From Nemertoderma westbladi (Eukaryota; Xenacoelomorpha; Nemertodermatida; Nemertodermatidae), in contig JAUCBJ010001148.1 in the NCBI GenBank assembly GCA_032718475.1, positions 1 through 32,759 of the forward strand: a stretch of DNA of 32,759 nucleotides, written 5' to 3'. Numbering within the stretch: position 1 is the stretch's first letter; every line of letters begins with the position of its first letter. A program made the position numbers and the translations under genes. Positions 18,020 through 28,302 of this stretch are shown here, piece by piece. The notes beneath the pieces were generated by a model that made no database searches, was not told where the DNA came from, and saw only the letters and a program-made list of their open reading frames with translations.

Positions 18020-19918
18020 TTCTTGGATGGAGAGGTAAAATTACAGCTCCTAAAGCAGTCCAGAGAGAAGACACCGGAAAATACGGTAAGTGAGAAACCC
18101 GTTTCTAGGAGAAAGGTAACACCAGTGTGTTATACCGACGATGGCGAAAGCCAGGCTTCTCAAGAGGAAGACAGCGGGAAAGACACTGAAAGATCTTACT
18201 ATGACAACAAAGCGCCTAAGGACATAAGTAAATTAAAGTCTCGAACCAATGACAGGAGGGAACAGGTAAGAAAAACTCCTCGTACGTCTCCTAAGAGAAT
18301 TCATGGAAGAAAGCCCGAGGAAAGAACGAGTGTGCACAACGTTACTCAAAGTAAGGTAAGTAACATCAAACCAAAATGTGTGATGTGTGACGGGCCCCAC
18401 TGTTTAAGTGTGTGTGATGAATTCCTGAGGAAATCACTAAAGGATAGACGTGAAGTCATGTGGGATAAGCGGTTGTGTTATAATTGCCTCAGACGAGGAC
18501 ACCAACGACGAACCTGTTACTCCGACGCAAGGTGTGCTAAGTGCGGCGCGAAACATCATATCTTGTTGCACACTGAATTCGAAAGAAACAGCCCGAGTCA
18601 GGTAAGTGAGTCCGAACTACATGTCCAATTCAGTGATATGAACGACACTGACCAAAGTTCTGAGATGGAAGGATTCTATACGGATGAATTCTCCGACAAA
18701 AACGAATCCTGTTACTTAATAAACACCTCAGTGTATCGAGCACTTACGTATGAGACTGAAACCGATAGCGAACTCCCCTTAACTATTCCGGACCGACAAC
18801 CATCTTGGAAAGCGCCAACTTCCAACGTAGGAATCCGGGAATTTCCCGTAGTGCAGTTGAGAGTCCACGGGTTAAAAAAGAACTATGTAATGAACGCCCC
18901 CCTTGACTCCGGCAGCACAGGAACATTCATCGACAAAGAACTAGCCAAAGACATCTTTGATGGACAACCCAAGTTCCGAACTAAGTTGAACCTTGCAGGA
19001 ATTATGCAGGTTTGGAAATCTACAGTAGCTACAGACTACTATGCAGGCGCGTTGTCCACCCCCCAGGATGAACTAGGAGAACACAGTATAAGGTCAGTAA
19101 AAATGGTGGCGATAAAGAACTTCGCTACCAGCCAAGTGGAACCTTATAACTGGGATGAGGACTATTTCACCCAGCAGCATAAGATACCTAGATTCAACAC
19201 AGACTACCCTGAAGTGCAAATACTCATCGGACAAAATGCGCATGAGGCGCTTGAGACATTGGAGAAACGGCCTGCTCAACCGCAACCACTGCAAACCTAT
19301 GCGGGAAGAACAAGAGTAGGTTGGTACCTCACTGGACCTTCCCGTAGGACACTCTTGGAAAGGCTACCCAAAGATCGGGTCCATCAGGAGAGTGAATGGG
19401 AAGAAGACATCAGTGAGGGAGACGACCCAACTGAGGGAACACCATACTCCTCAGATAATGACGATATTAACTCCAATGTAGATCAATGGAGACATTGCCC
19501 CGAGACAATTAATCTAGCCAACATCGCTTCCAGAGGAGCAACTCCTCAAGAACTGACAGATACTCCAGACTGGTTAGGTGGACCCGACTTCCTAAGTAAA
19601 GAAGGTGAATGGCCTCCCCATCTTACCACGGCTGAGATTAGACAAGCCAAGGGAGCGGAGAAAGTCAAACCTAAAACCCGGACGAGTAAATCAAGGTTAT
19701 TTAAACCTGTGATAGATCTGTCTGTACTACACATTGCCAGGGACGACACTGTGGATCTAAACTCCCCCACCGCGAACAGATCTGTTGTGGAGATCAGAGA
19801 GAGAGAGACTGGAGATCTGGAACACCAGACGTCTCGCAGGGACCCTCACCTCTCCTGCCGGGAGCGATGGACCACTATAGCTCCTGGAATCGGCTTTGTA
19901 AGGCCGTCGTGTATTTGA
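18020..19918 (+). CDS. Gag zinc knuckles, aspartic protease and pol-tail remnants, in frame with Gag
   Basis: Same frame as 15179-18019; it begins right after the stop and has no proper ATG start. Numbered from 18023, the zinc knuckles are C119-x2-C122-x3-H-x4-C, C152-x2-C155-x4-H160-x4-C165 and C171-x2-C174 with HH, the nucleic-acid-binding set usual in BEL/Pao Gag. A retropepsin-like protease has its catalytic motif LDSGSTGTF (Asp295). Conserved VQILIGQNAHEAL and GRTRVGWYLTGP mark the end of the protease module. About 60 residues later comes INLANIASRGATPQEL...GGPDFL, which in complete elements lies after RNase H and before integrase. RT, RNase H and the integrase core are thus deleted, and the last 80 residues are unassigned. 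Confidence 0.85.
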   Translation, partial: FLDGEVKLQLLKQSREKTPENTVSEKPVSRRKVTPVCYTDDGESQASQEEDSGKDTERSYYDNKAPKDISKLKSRTNDRREQVRKTPRTSPKRIHGRKPEERTSVHNVTQSKVSNIKPKCVMCDGPHCLSVCDEFLRKSLKDRREVMWDKRLCYNCLRRGHQRRTCYSDARCAKCGAKHHILLHTEFERNSPSQVSESELHVQFSDMNDTDQSSEMEGFYTDEFSDKNESCYLINTSVYRALTYETETDSELPLTIPDRQPSWKAPTSNVGIREFPVVQLRVHGLKKNYVMNAPLDSGSTGTFIDKELAKDIFDGQPKFRTKLNLAGIMQVWKSTVATDYYAGALSTPQDELGEHSIRSVKMVAIKNFATSQVEPYNWDEDYFTQQHKIPRFNTDYPEVQILIGQNAHEALETLEKRPAQPQPLQTYAGRTRVGWYLTGPSRRTLLERLPKDRVHQESEWEEDISEGDDPTEGTPYSSDNDDINSNVDQWRHCPETINLANIASRGATPQELTDTPDWLGGPDFLSKEGEWPPHLTTAEIRQAKGAEKVKPKTRTSKSRLFKPVIDLSVLHIARDDTVDLNSPTANRSVVEIRERETGDLEHQTSRRDPHLSCRERWTTIAPGIGFVRPSCI

Positions 19919-21821
19919 AGCAATGTTTCTATCGTCACTATTCCAGGACGAAGAGGAAACCTGGAATTGTCTTCGAGACACAGCAGCTCAATCGCCCAGT
20001 TGGTCGTTTATGATTACTGGAAAGAGACAGAGAACTCTCCGGAAACTATGGAAGGCAAGATACTCTTCCCACGACCACCTCCCTAATCCAACCAACATCT
20101 AGGGACTCCCCAACGTAACAGCGTCTGGAGTGGGTGTGTGACTATATTATTTTATGTTTGTTCTTATTATTTTATATTTATGTATGTATTATTATGTAAT
20201 TTTATTATAATCGTTTTCTTTAATTTTATTTAGTAGAGTGTTGTTTTGGCGATTGTTTGGTGGATTAGTGCAGTGTGTATTGGTGTTTATTGGTTACTTA
20301 CTTATATTATATTATATATTAAGTGTGACGGCGAGAAATTATTATTTTCTCTTACCTTACTGTCCGTATCATATTATAAATACGTGACTACAGTAAGATG
20401 AAATGTCCGTACTTATTAAAGTACAATAAAGCTCCTACTATATTCAAGTATTATTGGTAAGTAGAGTATTAGGAATGCAAAATTCAGATCCTCGTGTCTC
20501 GGCTAGACCAAGCTCTGGGTAGACCTTGGAAACGACTTGCCTCTTCTCACTGACATTGCTTCTTGCGATATTGCTCTCATGCCGTATATTAAATAGTACA
20601 TATAGTAGCGTGATGTCCCTTTAACAGTAGCGTACAACGCAAAATAAATCTGTTAAACCCTTTGACCATCTGTAATTCTAGTCGATTAAGATATCGCAGC
20701 AGCCACCGATATACTTGAAAGACAAAATTCTAGAATCAGTGGTTAATGTCCCCAGACATGTTCTGGAATAAACCGGTGCCCATCTTAAATATTAACTATT
20801 AATATTTATAAAATCTGTCAAACAGATACAATAGAGTAACTACTTACAAGTTAACTCTAGAAAATCTATAAATTAAAATCTGTAAAATTTTGGGATCCTT
20901 TAAAATTCTAGTCTATTAAGATGTCGTAGCACTTACCGATACTCTTAAAAGGACAAATTTCCTAGAATCAAGGATCCTAGTTCCCAGACATGTTCTGGAA
21001 TAAAATTATGTCTATTTAATATTAAATAATAAAATTTACGGGAATAAATTTAAATTCATCTCTTTTAAGGAATTTGATAAATTGTCATTTTATACAATTT
21101 ATAACATTCCCAAAATTCAATTAATTAATAGATCATGGGAGCGGAGATTCACCCTATTAAGTGAATTAGTGTACGAGAATCTCCAATATATAGTCAATAG
21201 CCGATAAAATTCATAAAATCATGTATAAGGGAGATATTGACAATTAAAGAATTACTATTAAATAGCATCCCAGATCTGTATGCATGGGAATTACCCTAAT
21301 TCTACCGCTAGCTTTCCATAATGTCACCATGGCAACAACCACGCTATAATTAGAAGTGAGTTAAAAGAACAATAAAGCGTGCCCCATTGAATAGCATAAG
21401 GAATAATAGCACACTGCTAGTATCCCAGGATACATAATAATAACGTGGCATTCTGGAAGGCACTTGACTAAAGGACAAATGGCCCGAATGTGTGCGGTTT
21501 GTGACAGTTGTGTGGAATTTGTGCGTTTATAGGTGAATGTTACTACTAAAGTGTGTTTACAGTAGCGAGTCGCAATTGTGAAAGTAGCCCTAACTCTGCA
21601 GTAAGAACCTGAAGTAAATCTTAGCCCTTGGGACGGACAGTGGAGTGACTCGCGCTGGTTGTTATTGTCGTTGTGCAGCTACTATGTTGGCGATAGGCAC
21701 AGCGGCGACAGTGCATCAGCGCTGAGGATCTTGCGCTGTCCGGGGGCCGTGAGGGGTAGGCAGCGACGCCCGCTACCCTAATTATAACTAATTATAATAT
21801 TGATAAACTCATATAGCAGCT
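19919..21821 (+). other. Retrotransposon internal region between pol remnant and extra ORF
   Basis: 1.9 kb without a gene. Just after the stop, another frame (19936-20010) ends in a short RPVGRL motif that resembles the last residues of BEL Pol, hinting at a frameshifted pol tail. The T-rich segment 20130-20480 contains AATAAA-type signals (about 20425). 20674-21004 holds two structured repeats. 21640-21775 is locally GC-rich. No copy of this region exists before gag, so it is not a second LTR. Confidence 0.5.
20674..21004 (+). repeat. Two diverged repeats with internal inverted motifs
   Basis: 20674-20772 and 20904-21004 share ATTCTAGTC-ATTAAGAT-TCG-AGCA, then CTAGAATCA, and CCCAGACATGTTCTGGAATAAA. 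Each copy has ATTCTAG pairing with CTAGAAT and a CCAGA/TCTGG hairpin around CATGT. The period is 230 bases. The retained pairing in both copies suggests RNA structure. Confidence 0.65.
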
Positions 21822-23373
21822 ATGACTGAGTTAATAGAAGATGATCTTGGTATCAGGGAGCAATATACTCTACCGTTGCAAGCGTTTGTGGATAGCTTGA
21901 TACGCGGCGACGCTAGTCCAACTACTACGAAGGACGATGGTCGTTATATCGAAGCGCCGATGTCCCAGGAGCAACTTACGCGTGAATTGGACTATAGAAA
22001 ATTCACCGCTCGCTATACGCATCGTAATGGTATGTATATGGACTTCCTAACTACTGGCCATCCTATCGATTTACACAATACGGACTATGTCGACACCGAA
22101 AGGGAAATGGTACTATTTAAATATCCTACCCAGCGGAGTCGGAAAGATAAACTGAAAATCGAATGCGAAAATTCTATTCGAAATCGACTCGAAAGAGAAG
22201 ATGTTAAAGAACCGGATAAACGCGGTAACTCCAACATATATTTGGAATTCTTGAGAGAAACATTATAAAACCGAATAAATATCACCCGCGTTTCCCCTAC
22301 AAGATGTGCGTCTTTGGTATTATTGCGATGAATGCCCAAGACCCAACCAACAAACGGAAAAACATAAACATCTGCGGAGACGTTGTTCTAAACACAGTTT
22401 TACTCGCTATATTTCCGGGAGTTTTGAGCGAAACTTGTTCGATGTATCACCTATGCTCGCTCGACTCAAACGATCCTTAAATAAACCTATGATCAGAGTT
22501 CCAGAATACTCGGTCAGACCTCCTCACTCCCTAGTGAGACCTCAGACTCTTGATCCTAATAGTATCACGGATCCTCCCGAACTGTACTCACTGTTCAAAG
22601 ATCTAGTGTTACCCGAACAATTACTCGGTGGCACTCCGGTTGTGGGCTCCCTAAATATTCGCCCATCTTACCTAGCCGGATTGGGACGCGGACATCTAAT
22701 ATCGCCATTCAACCGTATCATCGTCCCGGTTTAACCCGATACAACCTGTCACCGAGGCGGAGGAGAGAGTTGTACGAAACGCGTTGGACACTATTCGTCA
22801 AAAGATCAGAAAAGGAACCTACAATTGTTTAGAGAAACGTAAATTGCAGCAACAAGTCCAAGCGGTAAACGAATTAGCTTTATCTCAGTTCGATCAGGAA
22901 ATCCAGAATCTATAAGAAGATATCGAACTTGGATGACTCTACTTTCTGCAAGAGTTTTGGACGAATGCTTTCAATGACAAGCGGAGGAAAATCAGCTCGA
23001 GGAGAAGCATATCGATTCAGATAGAGCCCGAGAACTCGAGTTGAAAAGAATCATCTAACCGAGGAAATTTCTTACTACACACGGTCCACCTACCGCTTTC
23101 GTGCAAACGACCCGTCAGGGACCAATAAGAGCTGCTGTCTTAAAATGCGCTCTCCAGGTTGTTCGACCTCGTTCCACTGAGGTTGATATAGATCAACCAG
23201 GTACCTCGACCGGCGGATACATCGATCGTAATCCTAAATCTTACGATGCAATTGTATTGCACCCTTCACCCAGGAGTTATAGCCCTCCTAGTAAAGTGGC
23301 TCGCCCCAAAGAGAAAAGGACTCTTGCTAGCCTCAAAAAACTGCATAAACGCCGTCCTCGCAAGAAAGACTAA
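21822..23373 (+). pseudogene. Broken extra ORF of the retrotransposon, unknown product
   Basis: A chain of plus-strand open segments in shifting frames: 21822-22268 (148 codons with ATG), 22279-22734, 22736-22915, about 22911-23056 (with one stop) and 23101-23373. The second segment has CDECP followed 11 residues later by H-x4-C, a C2HC zinc-finger-like spacing, then a Pro/Arg/Leu-rich part. The third and fourth are Glu/Gln-rich and probably coiled coil. The last is basic and ends in RRPRKKD, a possible nuclear-localisation or RNA-binding tail. No membrane segment or envelope signature is seen. The gene lies between pol and the 3' LTR in sense orientation, the usual place for accessory ORFs. 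No family is recognised, and it may be an acquired gene that has decayed. Confidence 0.45.
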
Positions 23374-23439
23374 CTGTTTAGAGTATTTTTATATTTTAGA
23401 AACTGTGATTTTTTATATTTTATAGAATTAAATCCCATT

Positions 23440-23451
23440 TTCTGGGAGCGG
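23440..23451 (+). promoter_or_regulatory. Candidate polypurine tract
   Basis: TTCTGGGAGCGG ends directly at the TG start of the 3' LTR. It is purine-rich (GGGAGCGG with one C), which is where plus-strand DNA synthesis would be primed. It is short, so only moderately convincing by itself. Confidence 0.45.
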
Positions 23452-24525
23452 TGTAAAGGCTTTTGCGGATTTAGCTGGTTATTTTCCCCGCAAAGTACTC
23501 TGTAGGTGTTTTAGCGGACATAAAAAGCCGTTTCCTTACTGTACAGGTGTTTTAGTGGACATAAAAAGCCATTTCTTCTGTATGTGTACTTTAGCGGACA
23601 TAACTAGCAATTTTATGCCGCAATGCACCAAAATACTCTTAATACAGTGTAGTCCAGATGACGACATCTATCAGCTGAGATGTCGACATGTAGCTTTTGG
23701 CTTTCTTTGTTCGGCTCGACCAATCAGAGCAGTTTTCACTCTGTGTTGGACAGTGCATACAGAAACTCACGCAATTCAGTCAGTGTGTATTTTTCCTAAG
23801 CCTAGAACACCGGCTGTGGAATTATTCTGTGTTTCAGACTTTAGCCAAACATTAGAACGGCTTTGATCATAGAAACGTATAACTGTTATCGCACCTCATA
23901 TCACAAACCGAACTGGTCAGACTCAAATGCTATACATACCTTTCACCGCATTGTTTTACTGCTATTTACTGTCGGTTATTAATTGTATCAGTTGATGGAA
24001 TATTGTTAAATTTGGAGAATATCGATAAATAACCATAAAACCCCAATCTTCTTGATATACTGAAGGTTAGAGAGACCGGTTACATATAGCAATTGCGACT
24101 TACATTATAGTGGTTTTGGAGTGAATTGAATGCTATTTCATAGGCCCTACATGTGTCGGTTGCTGTTCTCCTTATATATGATTAAAATTAGTGAAGGTCG
24201 GCAGATCGGTGTGCAGCATTGTGCGGTAGTGTGCATGAGTGTGATAGATAACAATGCATCTCCTAAAGAATGCGCTTTATACGTGAATCATTAGCCATCC
24301 CGTTGTGTTTAGTGTAAGTCATAACTCTGTTTACATACTTAGAGCGCCACGTCCTAAAGGAACTGTTAATATTTCCCGAAAGTGAATAATATTTGTCAGA
24401 GATTATATATTAACGATCAGTCGAATAATACAGTAGGCCTACACCGCAATAAGGTCAGAGCATCCGAATCCAGTCTCCCTTAACCGTGGGTGAATGGTCG
24501 TGCATATGCTGGCTTCGGCTAATGT
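23452..24525 (+). repeat. 3' LTR, left part (1074 bp)
   Basis: Matches 11934-13007 of the 5' LTR base for base in length, with about ten substitutions by eye. It ends at AATGT, where the nested insertion begins. Confidence 0.95.
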
Positions 24526-24660
24526 GGGGCGAGCCACGAAGTGAGTGAGCCTTAGCGTAGTGGTACCATTAATCAACCTGTGGGGCGAGCCACAAAGTGA
24601 GTGAGCCTTAGCGTAGTGGTACCATTAATCAACCTGTCGTTCTGTCGTTCTGTCGTTCTG
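24523..24660. repeat. 54-bp and 8-bp tandem repeats at the head of the nested element
   Basis: Two 54-bp copies differ at one base (CCACGAAG versus CCACAAAG), each ending ACCATTAATCAACC. They are followed by three TGTCGTTC units and a TGTCGCGTTC junction. The second element unit (25918) carries only one TGTCGTTC. Confidence 0.85.
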
Positions 24661-27197
24661 TCGCGTTCAATTTTAAACGTTAATAACTCGGCCAATCTTT
24701 GATGAAATCTATCCAAACTTGGTACACATGTTGTTTGGCAAAAGTTTAGAAATTTTCCAAGTAGAATTTCCGTGTGGCCTTCGAGAAGCTAAGATAATAG
24801 CAGTTAATTAGTTAATTAAGTTGATTACGGTAAAAACACCATTTTCAACCTGCCTTTTAAAGGAAATTAATTGTTTTACAGTATAAGATTTAAATAATTA
24901 TAATTAAAAATTATACAGATGTAATCCACATACGCCATTCTATTATAGTTTTTAATTAGTTCAAGTGATTTGCTTTAATAATTGTGTCTTTAATTGATCT
25001 AAAGTAATTAAAACGGCAAAAAAAATTGATTCTCATTAAATACTGATCATTTATTGGTTAACATCCAAGTTAGCTCGGTGCTGGTTTTGGTGTGTGTAGA
25101 ACAGCCAATGCTCTTCAATGGGAATGCGAATGTAAGAAACCACATGTGTACAGGCCGGTAGACAGATTGGCCATAGCTAGCTAACGAGATGGAAATCTGA
25201 ATTTCCTACTATTCAGTCTATTATTGTGTTATTGTGTGTTAGACAGATCTCATTTAATAAATGTCAGTCAATAACATTTTACCACTGCAGAAGGCTTATT
25301 TATATCCATACTTGTTTTTTCCTCATAAATATTGGGCTTATTATTTTATGATGGGATTTCTTTGTAGTTGAATTGTCTAAGTTTTTACACTGAGGCATTA
25401 ACAGAGGGTACTGGTATTAAATTAATTATTTGAATATCATTACTGCATCGACTGCATTTAGTACTGCGTTCTGCATTGATTATATTCCTATAAACCATTC
25501 CTGGTTTCGCATATTGCACGTATCCATAGTTATAAAGATTGCCAGTCTGCGTTTAGGAAATATATTTAAATACAAAACAGGACGAGCGCAACGACGCTTA
25601 TAATAATTAAGACGAGTACGGCGTTGATTATATTCCTATACACCACCTGGCTTTGCATATTGAACGTGCGATTGGAAATAAGTTCGTTCTACCCTTCCGT
25701 GGGTGGTAGATGTCGCGGTTATGTATTGGTGGTTGGGAAGGGTGGGGGGGGGGGGGGGGGATGGAGAGATTAAAAGGGGTGAACACGTACTGTCCCCCTT
25801 TCTTGGATTGATTGGTGGTGTGGGTAAATTTCTCAAAACCTGATTTTGTGATACAGTCGCTCAATTTTAATTTGATCTCATAACTGGGCCTCGTGCTGCG
25901 CGAAGGCCCCACGAACGTGTCGTTCTGTCGCGTTCAATTTTAAACGTTAATAACTCGGCCAATCTTTGATGAAATCTATCCAAACTTGGTACACATGTTG
26001 TTTGGCAAAAGTTTAGAAATTTTCCAAGTAGAATTTCCGTGTGGCCTTCGAGAAGCTAAGATAATAGCAGTTAATTAGTTAATTAAGTTGATTACGGTGA
26101 AAACACCATTTTCAACCTGCCTTTTAAAGGAAATTAATTGTTTTATAGTATAAGATTTAAATAATTATACTTAAAAATTATACAGATGTAATCCACATAC
26201 TCCATTCTATTATAGTTTTTAATTAGTTCAAGTGATTTGCTTTAATAAATGTTTCTTTAATTGATCTAAAGTAATTAAAACGGTATAAAAAATTGATTCT
26301 CATTAAATACTGCTCATTTATTGGTTAACATCCAAGTTGGCTCGGTGCTGGTACATAGGATGGCAAGGATGTTTGGTGTGTGTAGAACAGCCAGTTGCTC
26401 TTCAATGGGAATGCGAATGTAAGTAACCACATGTGTACAGGCCGGTAGAAAGATTGGCCATAGCTAGCTAACGAGATGGAAATCTGAATTCCCTACTATT
26501 CAGTCTATTATTGTGTTATTGCCGTAGACAGATCTCGTTTAATAAATGTCAGTCAATAACATTTTACCACTGCAGAAGACTTATTTATATCCATACTTGT
26601 TTTTTCCTCATAAATATTGGTCTTATTATTTTTTGATGGGATTTCTTTGTAGTTGAATTGTCTAAGTTTTTACACTGAGGCATTAACAGAGGGTACTGGT
26701 ATTAAATTAATTATTTGAATATCATTACTGCATCGACTGAATTTAGTACTGCGTTCTGCATTGATTATATTCCTATAAACCATACCTGGTTTCGCATATT
26801 GCACGTATCCATAGTTATAAAGATTGCCAGTCTGCGTTTAGGAAATATATTTAAATACAAAACAGGACGAGCGCAACGACGCTTATAATAATTAAGACGA
26901 GTACGGCGTTGATTATATTCCTATAAACCACCTGGCTTTGCATATTGAACGTGCGATTGGAAATAAGTTCGTTCTACCCTTCCGTGGGTGGTAGATGTCG
27001 CGGTTATGTATTGGTGGTTGGGATGGGTGGGGGGGGGTGGAGAGATTAAAAGGGGTGAACACGTACTGTCCCCCTTTCTTGGATTGATTGGTGGTGTGGG
27101 TAAATTTCTCAAAACCTGATTTTGTGATACAGTCGCTCAATTTTAATTTGTATCTCATAACTGGGCCTCGTGATGCGCGAAGGCCCCACGAACGTGT
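24526..27197. mobile_element. Nested insertion: tandem dimer of a non-autonomous element, possibly Helentron-like
   Basis: The insertion limits are set by comparison with the intact 5' LTR; a target duplication of at most TGT is possible. Unit 1 (24526-25917) starts with two 54-bp copies of TGTGGGGCGAGCCACRAAGT... and four TGTCGTTC-type repeats. Unit 2 (25918-27194) starts at TGTCGTTC and is a near copy of 24651-25917. Both end in GGCCCCACGAACG, preceded by a hairpin GGGCCT...AGGCCC (25886-25909; 27163-27186). There is no transposase or Rep protein. A 3' hairpin close to the end, an 8-bp tandem repeat, GTGGGGC shared in inverted form by the two ends, head-to-tail tandem copies and little or no target duplication are features of Helentron-associated elements. 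The class remains an inference. Confidence 0.7.
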
Positions 27198-27301
27198 AGT
27201 TTATGTGTATCAAATACTTGTCATAGGCTAAAGTCGATTTATAACCTAGAAGACACCTAAATTTGGCAGGTTAAACTGCTAAAGGTCTAAAAGCGCGAAC
27301 A
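27198..27301 (+). repeat. 3' LTR, right part (104 bp)
   Basis: Matches 13008-13111 with two substitutions near the end (CGCG versus CATG) and closes in GAACA. Confidence 0.95.
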
Positions 27302-27306
27302 AGCCG
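27302..27306. repeat. Right target-site duplication AGCCG
   Basis: Identical to 11929-11933, confirming the ends of the LTR retrotransposon. Confidence 0.9.
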
Positions 27307-27398
27307 TGATTGTCGTGACACCAGAAATGTCTGAAATGCAGGCCAGAAATTATTCATACTGCAAATGTTATTTTTTTTAAATAACCATCACCGACCAG

Positions 27399-27518
27399 CA
27401 CAGCCGTCCGGCCGGCCCCAGAGATAGAGGAGTTGACGAGTATATCGGAACTCGGGAAGTTGGTGAAGAAGTTAACAGCGATGAGCTCCCGTCGTTGCAG
27501 TCAATCCATAATGTCCAG
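27399..27518 (+). CDS. Candidate host exon, unrecognised
   Basis: A locally GC-rich stretch follows a T-rich run (27369-27379) and an AG at 27397-27398. It is open for 40 codons and ends at a good donor CAG|GTGAAT (27518/27519), giving a 120-base, phase-0 exon. The peptide is hydrophilic, rich in Arg, Glu and Asp, with no domain I know. The open frame continues slightly upstream of the acceptor. The evidence is only composition, the open frame and splice-like borders, so this may be chance or a promoter-proximal exon of a gene continuing to the right. Confidence 0.25.
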
Positions 27519-28302
27519 GTGAATTCATCCTCATCAACATCTATATTTCTTGTGAAATTTCATTTTGACTTTATTATAATGAATCGCGGGGCTACAAGTC
27601 GGCGTCATAATAATAATGCAGTTACTACTGTATTCGTGAATATACAAACTAATGACACTGGAATAGAAAAAAAACTAAACTCTTAATAATAACTACGGCT
27701 TACAGTTGTTGTACTGCATGTAAACAGACATCATGGTCACATAGGCCTGATTGATATCATATGACAACAGCTAACTGAGTGTACAACACTGCAGTCTAGG
27801 TCTATTGCTTCTGTTCAAATTAAAGGGCCAGCCAGACCACATGTGAAGCAGGCAGACAGCTAAGCTGTATCTTTAAATTTAAAATTAGGTGATGAAAGTT
27901 ATGAATAATAATAATAATACATACTGGTTTTAATAAATTTAATTTTAAGAAAACAATGGAAATTGTCTTTTACAAAGAACATTAAAATTACAAATCGTAC
28001 AATTTGTACAATTTGTGTACAATTTGTGCAAATGTTTAATAATTACTAAATAGTTAATCATTAAATATTTTAATATATTTCGAGTGGTCATCCATAACTA
28101 AATAATTTAATATACTCATAGATAATATATTAACATTAAGATGAATATAAACATAAACGATACACAAATAATTATATATAAATAACACATAACATTATTA
28201 TACATTAAATAGCTCGTCGATGGGTTGGAATGGAAAAGGTTTGGGTAAAATAGCCCTCATGATAATGTAAGCATTCACAATGTGTGCAAATCAGTTTACA
28301 TA
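27519..28302. other. Non-coding region, AT-rich
   Basis: No supported gene. There is a short reiteration of TACAATTTGT around 27996-28030 (three to four copies with variants). The rest is A/T-rich without motif. The 63-codon frame at 27495-27686 overlaps the candidate exon's donor and has no recognisable content. Confidence 0.3.

Larger units (their letters stand above)
11934..27301 (+). mobile_element. Complete BEL/Pao-type LTR retrotransposon, internally deleted and with a nested insertion
   Basis: The two LTRs (11934-13111; 23452-24525 plus 27198-27301) are each exactly 1178 bases once the nested insertion is removed. They start TG and end CA and are flanked by AGCCG. I count about 12 substitutions and no indel between them. 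The internal region (13112-23451, 10.3 kb) has a 2-kb leader, Gag with a DUF1759-like domain, zinc knuckles, aspartic protease and pol-tail remnants without RT, RNase H or integrase core, a structured spacer and a broken extra ORF. BEL/Pao is assigned from the DUF1759-like Gag, the C-C-H-C/HH knuckle series and the DSG protease with its long C-terminal region. Low LTR divergence with missing enzymes implies recent movement using enzymes from another copy. Confidence 0.93.

Noticed and set aside
20130-20480. Possible separate LTR right after the pol remnant
   Set aside because: TG start and AATAAA signals looked LTR-like, but no matching copy exists upstream of gag; the 1178-bp LTRs with AGCCG flanks explain the element.
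25628-25912. Minus-strand ORFs in the nested element (also 26913-27158)
   Set aside because: A stretch with RKGRTNLFPIARSICKARW weakly recalls the last residues of LINE ORF2, but it is too short, overlaps a G/C homopolymer run and has no other support.
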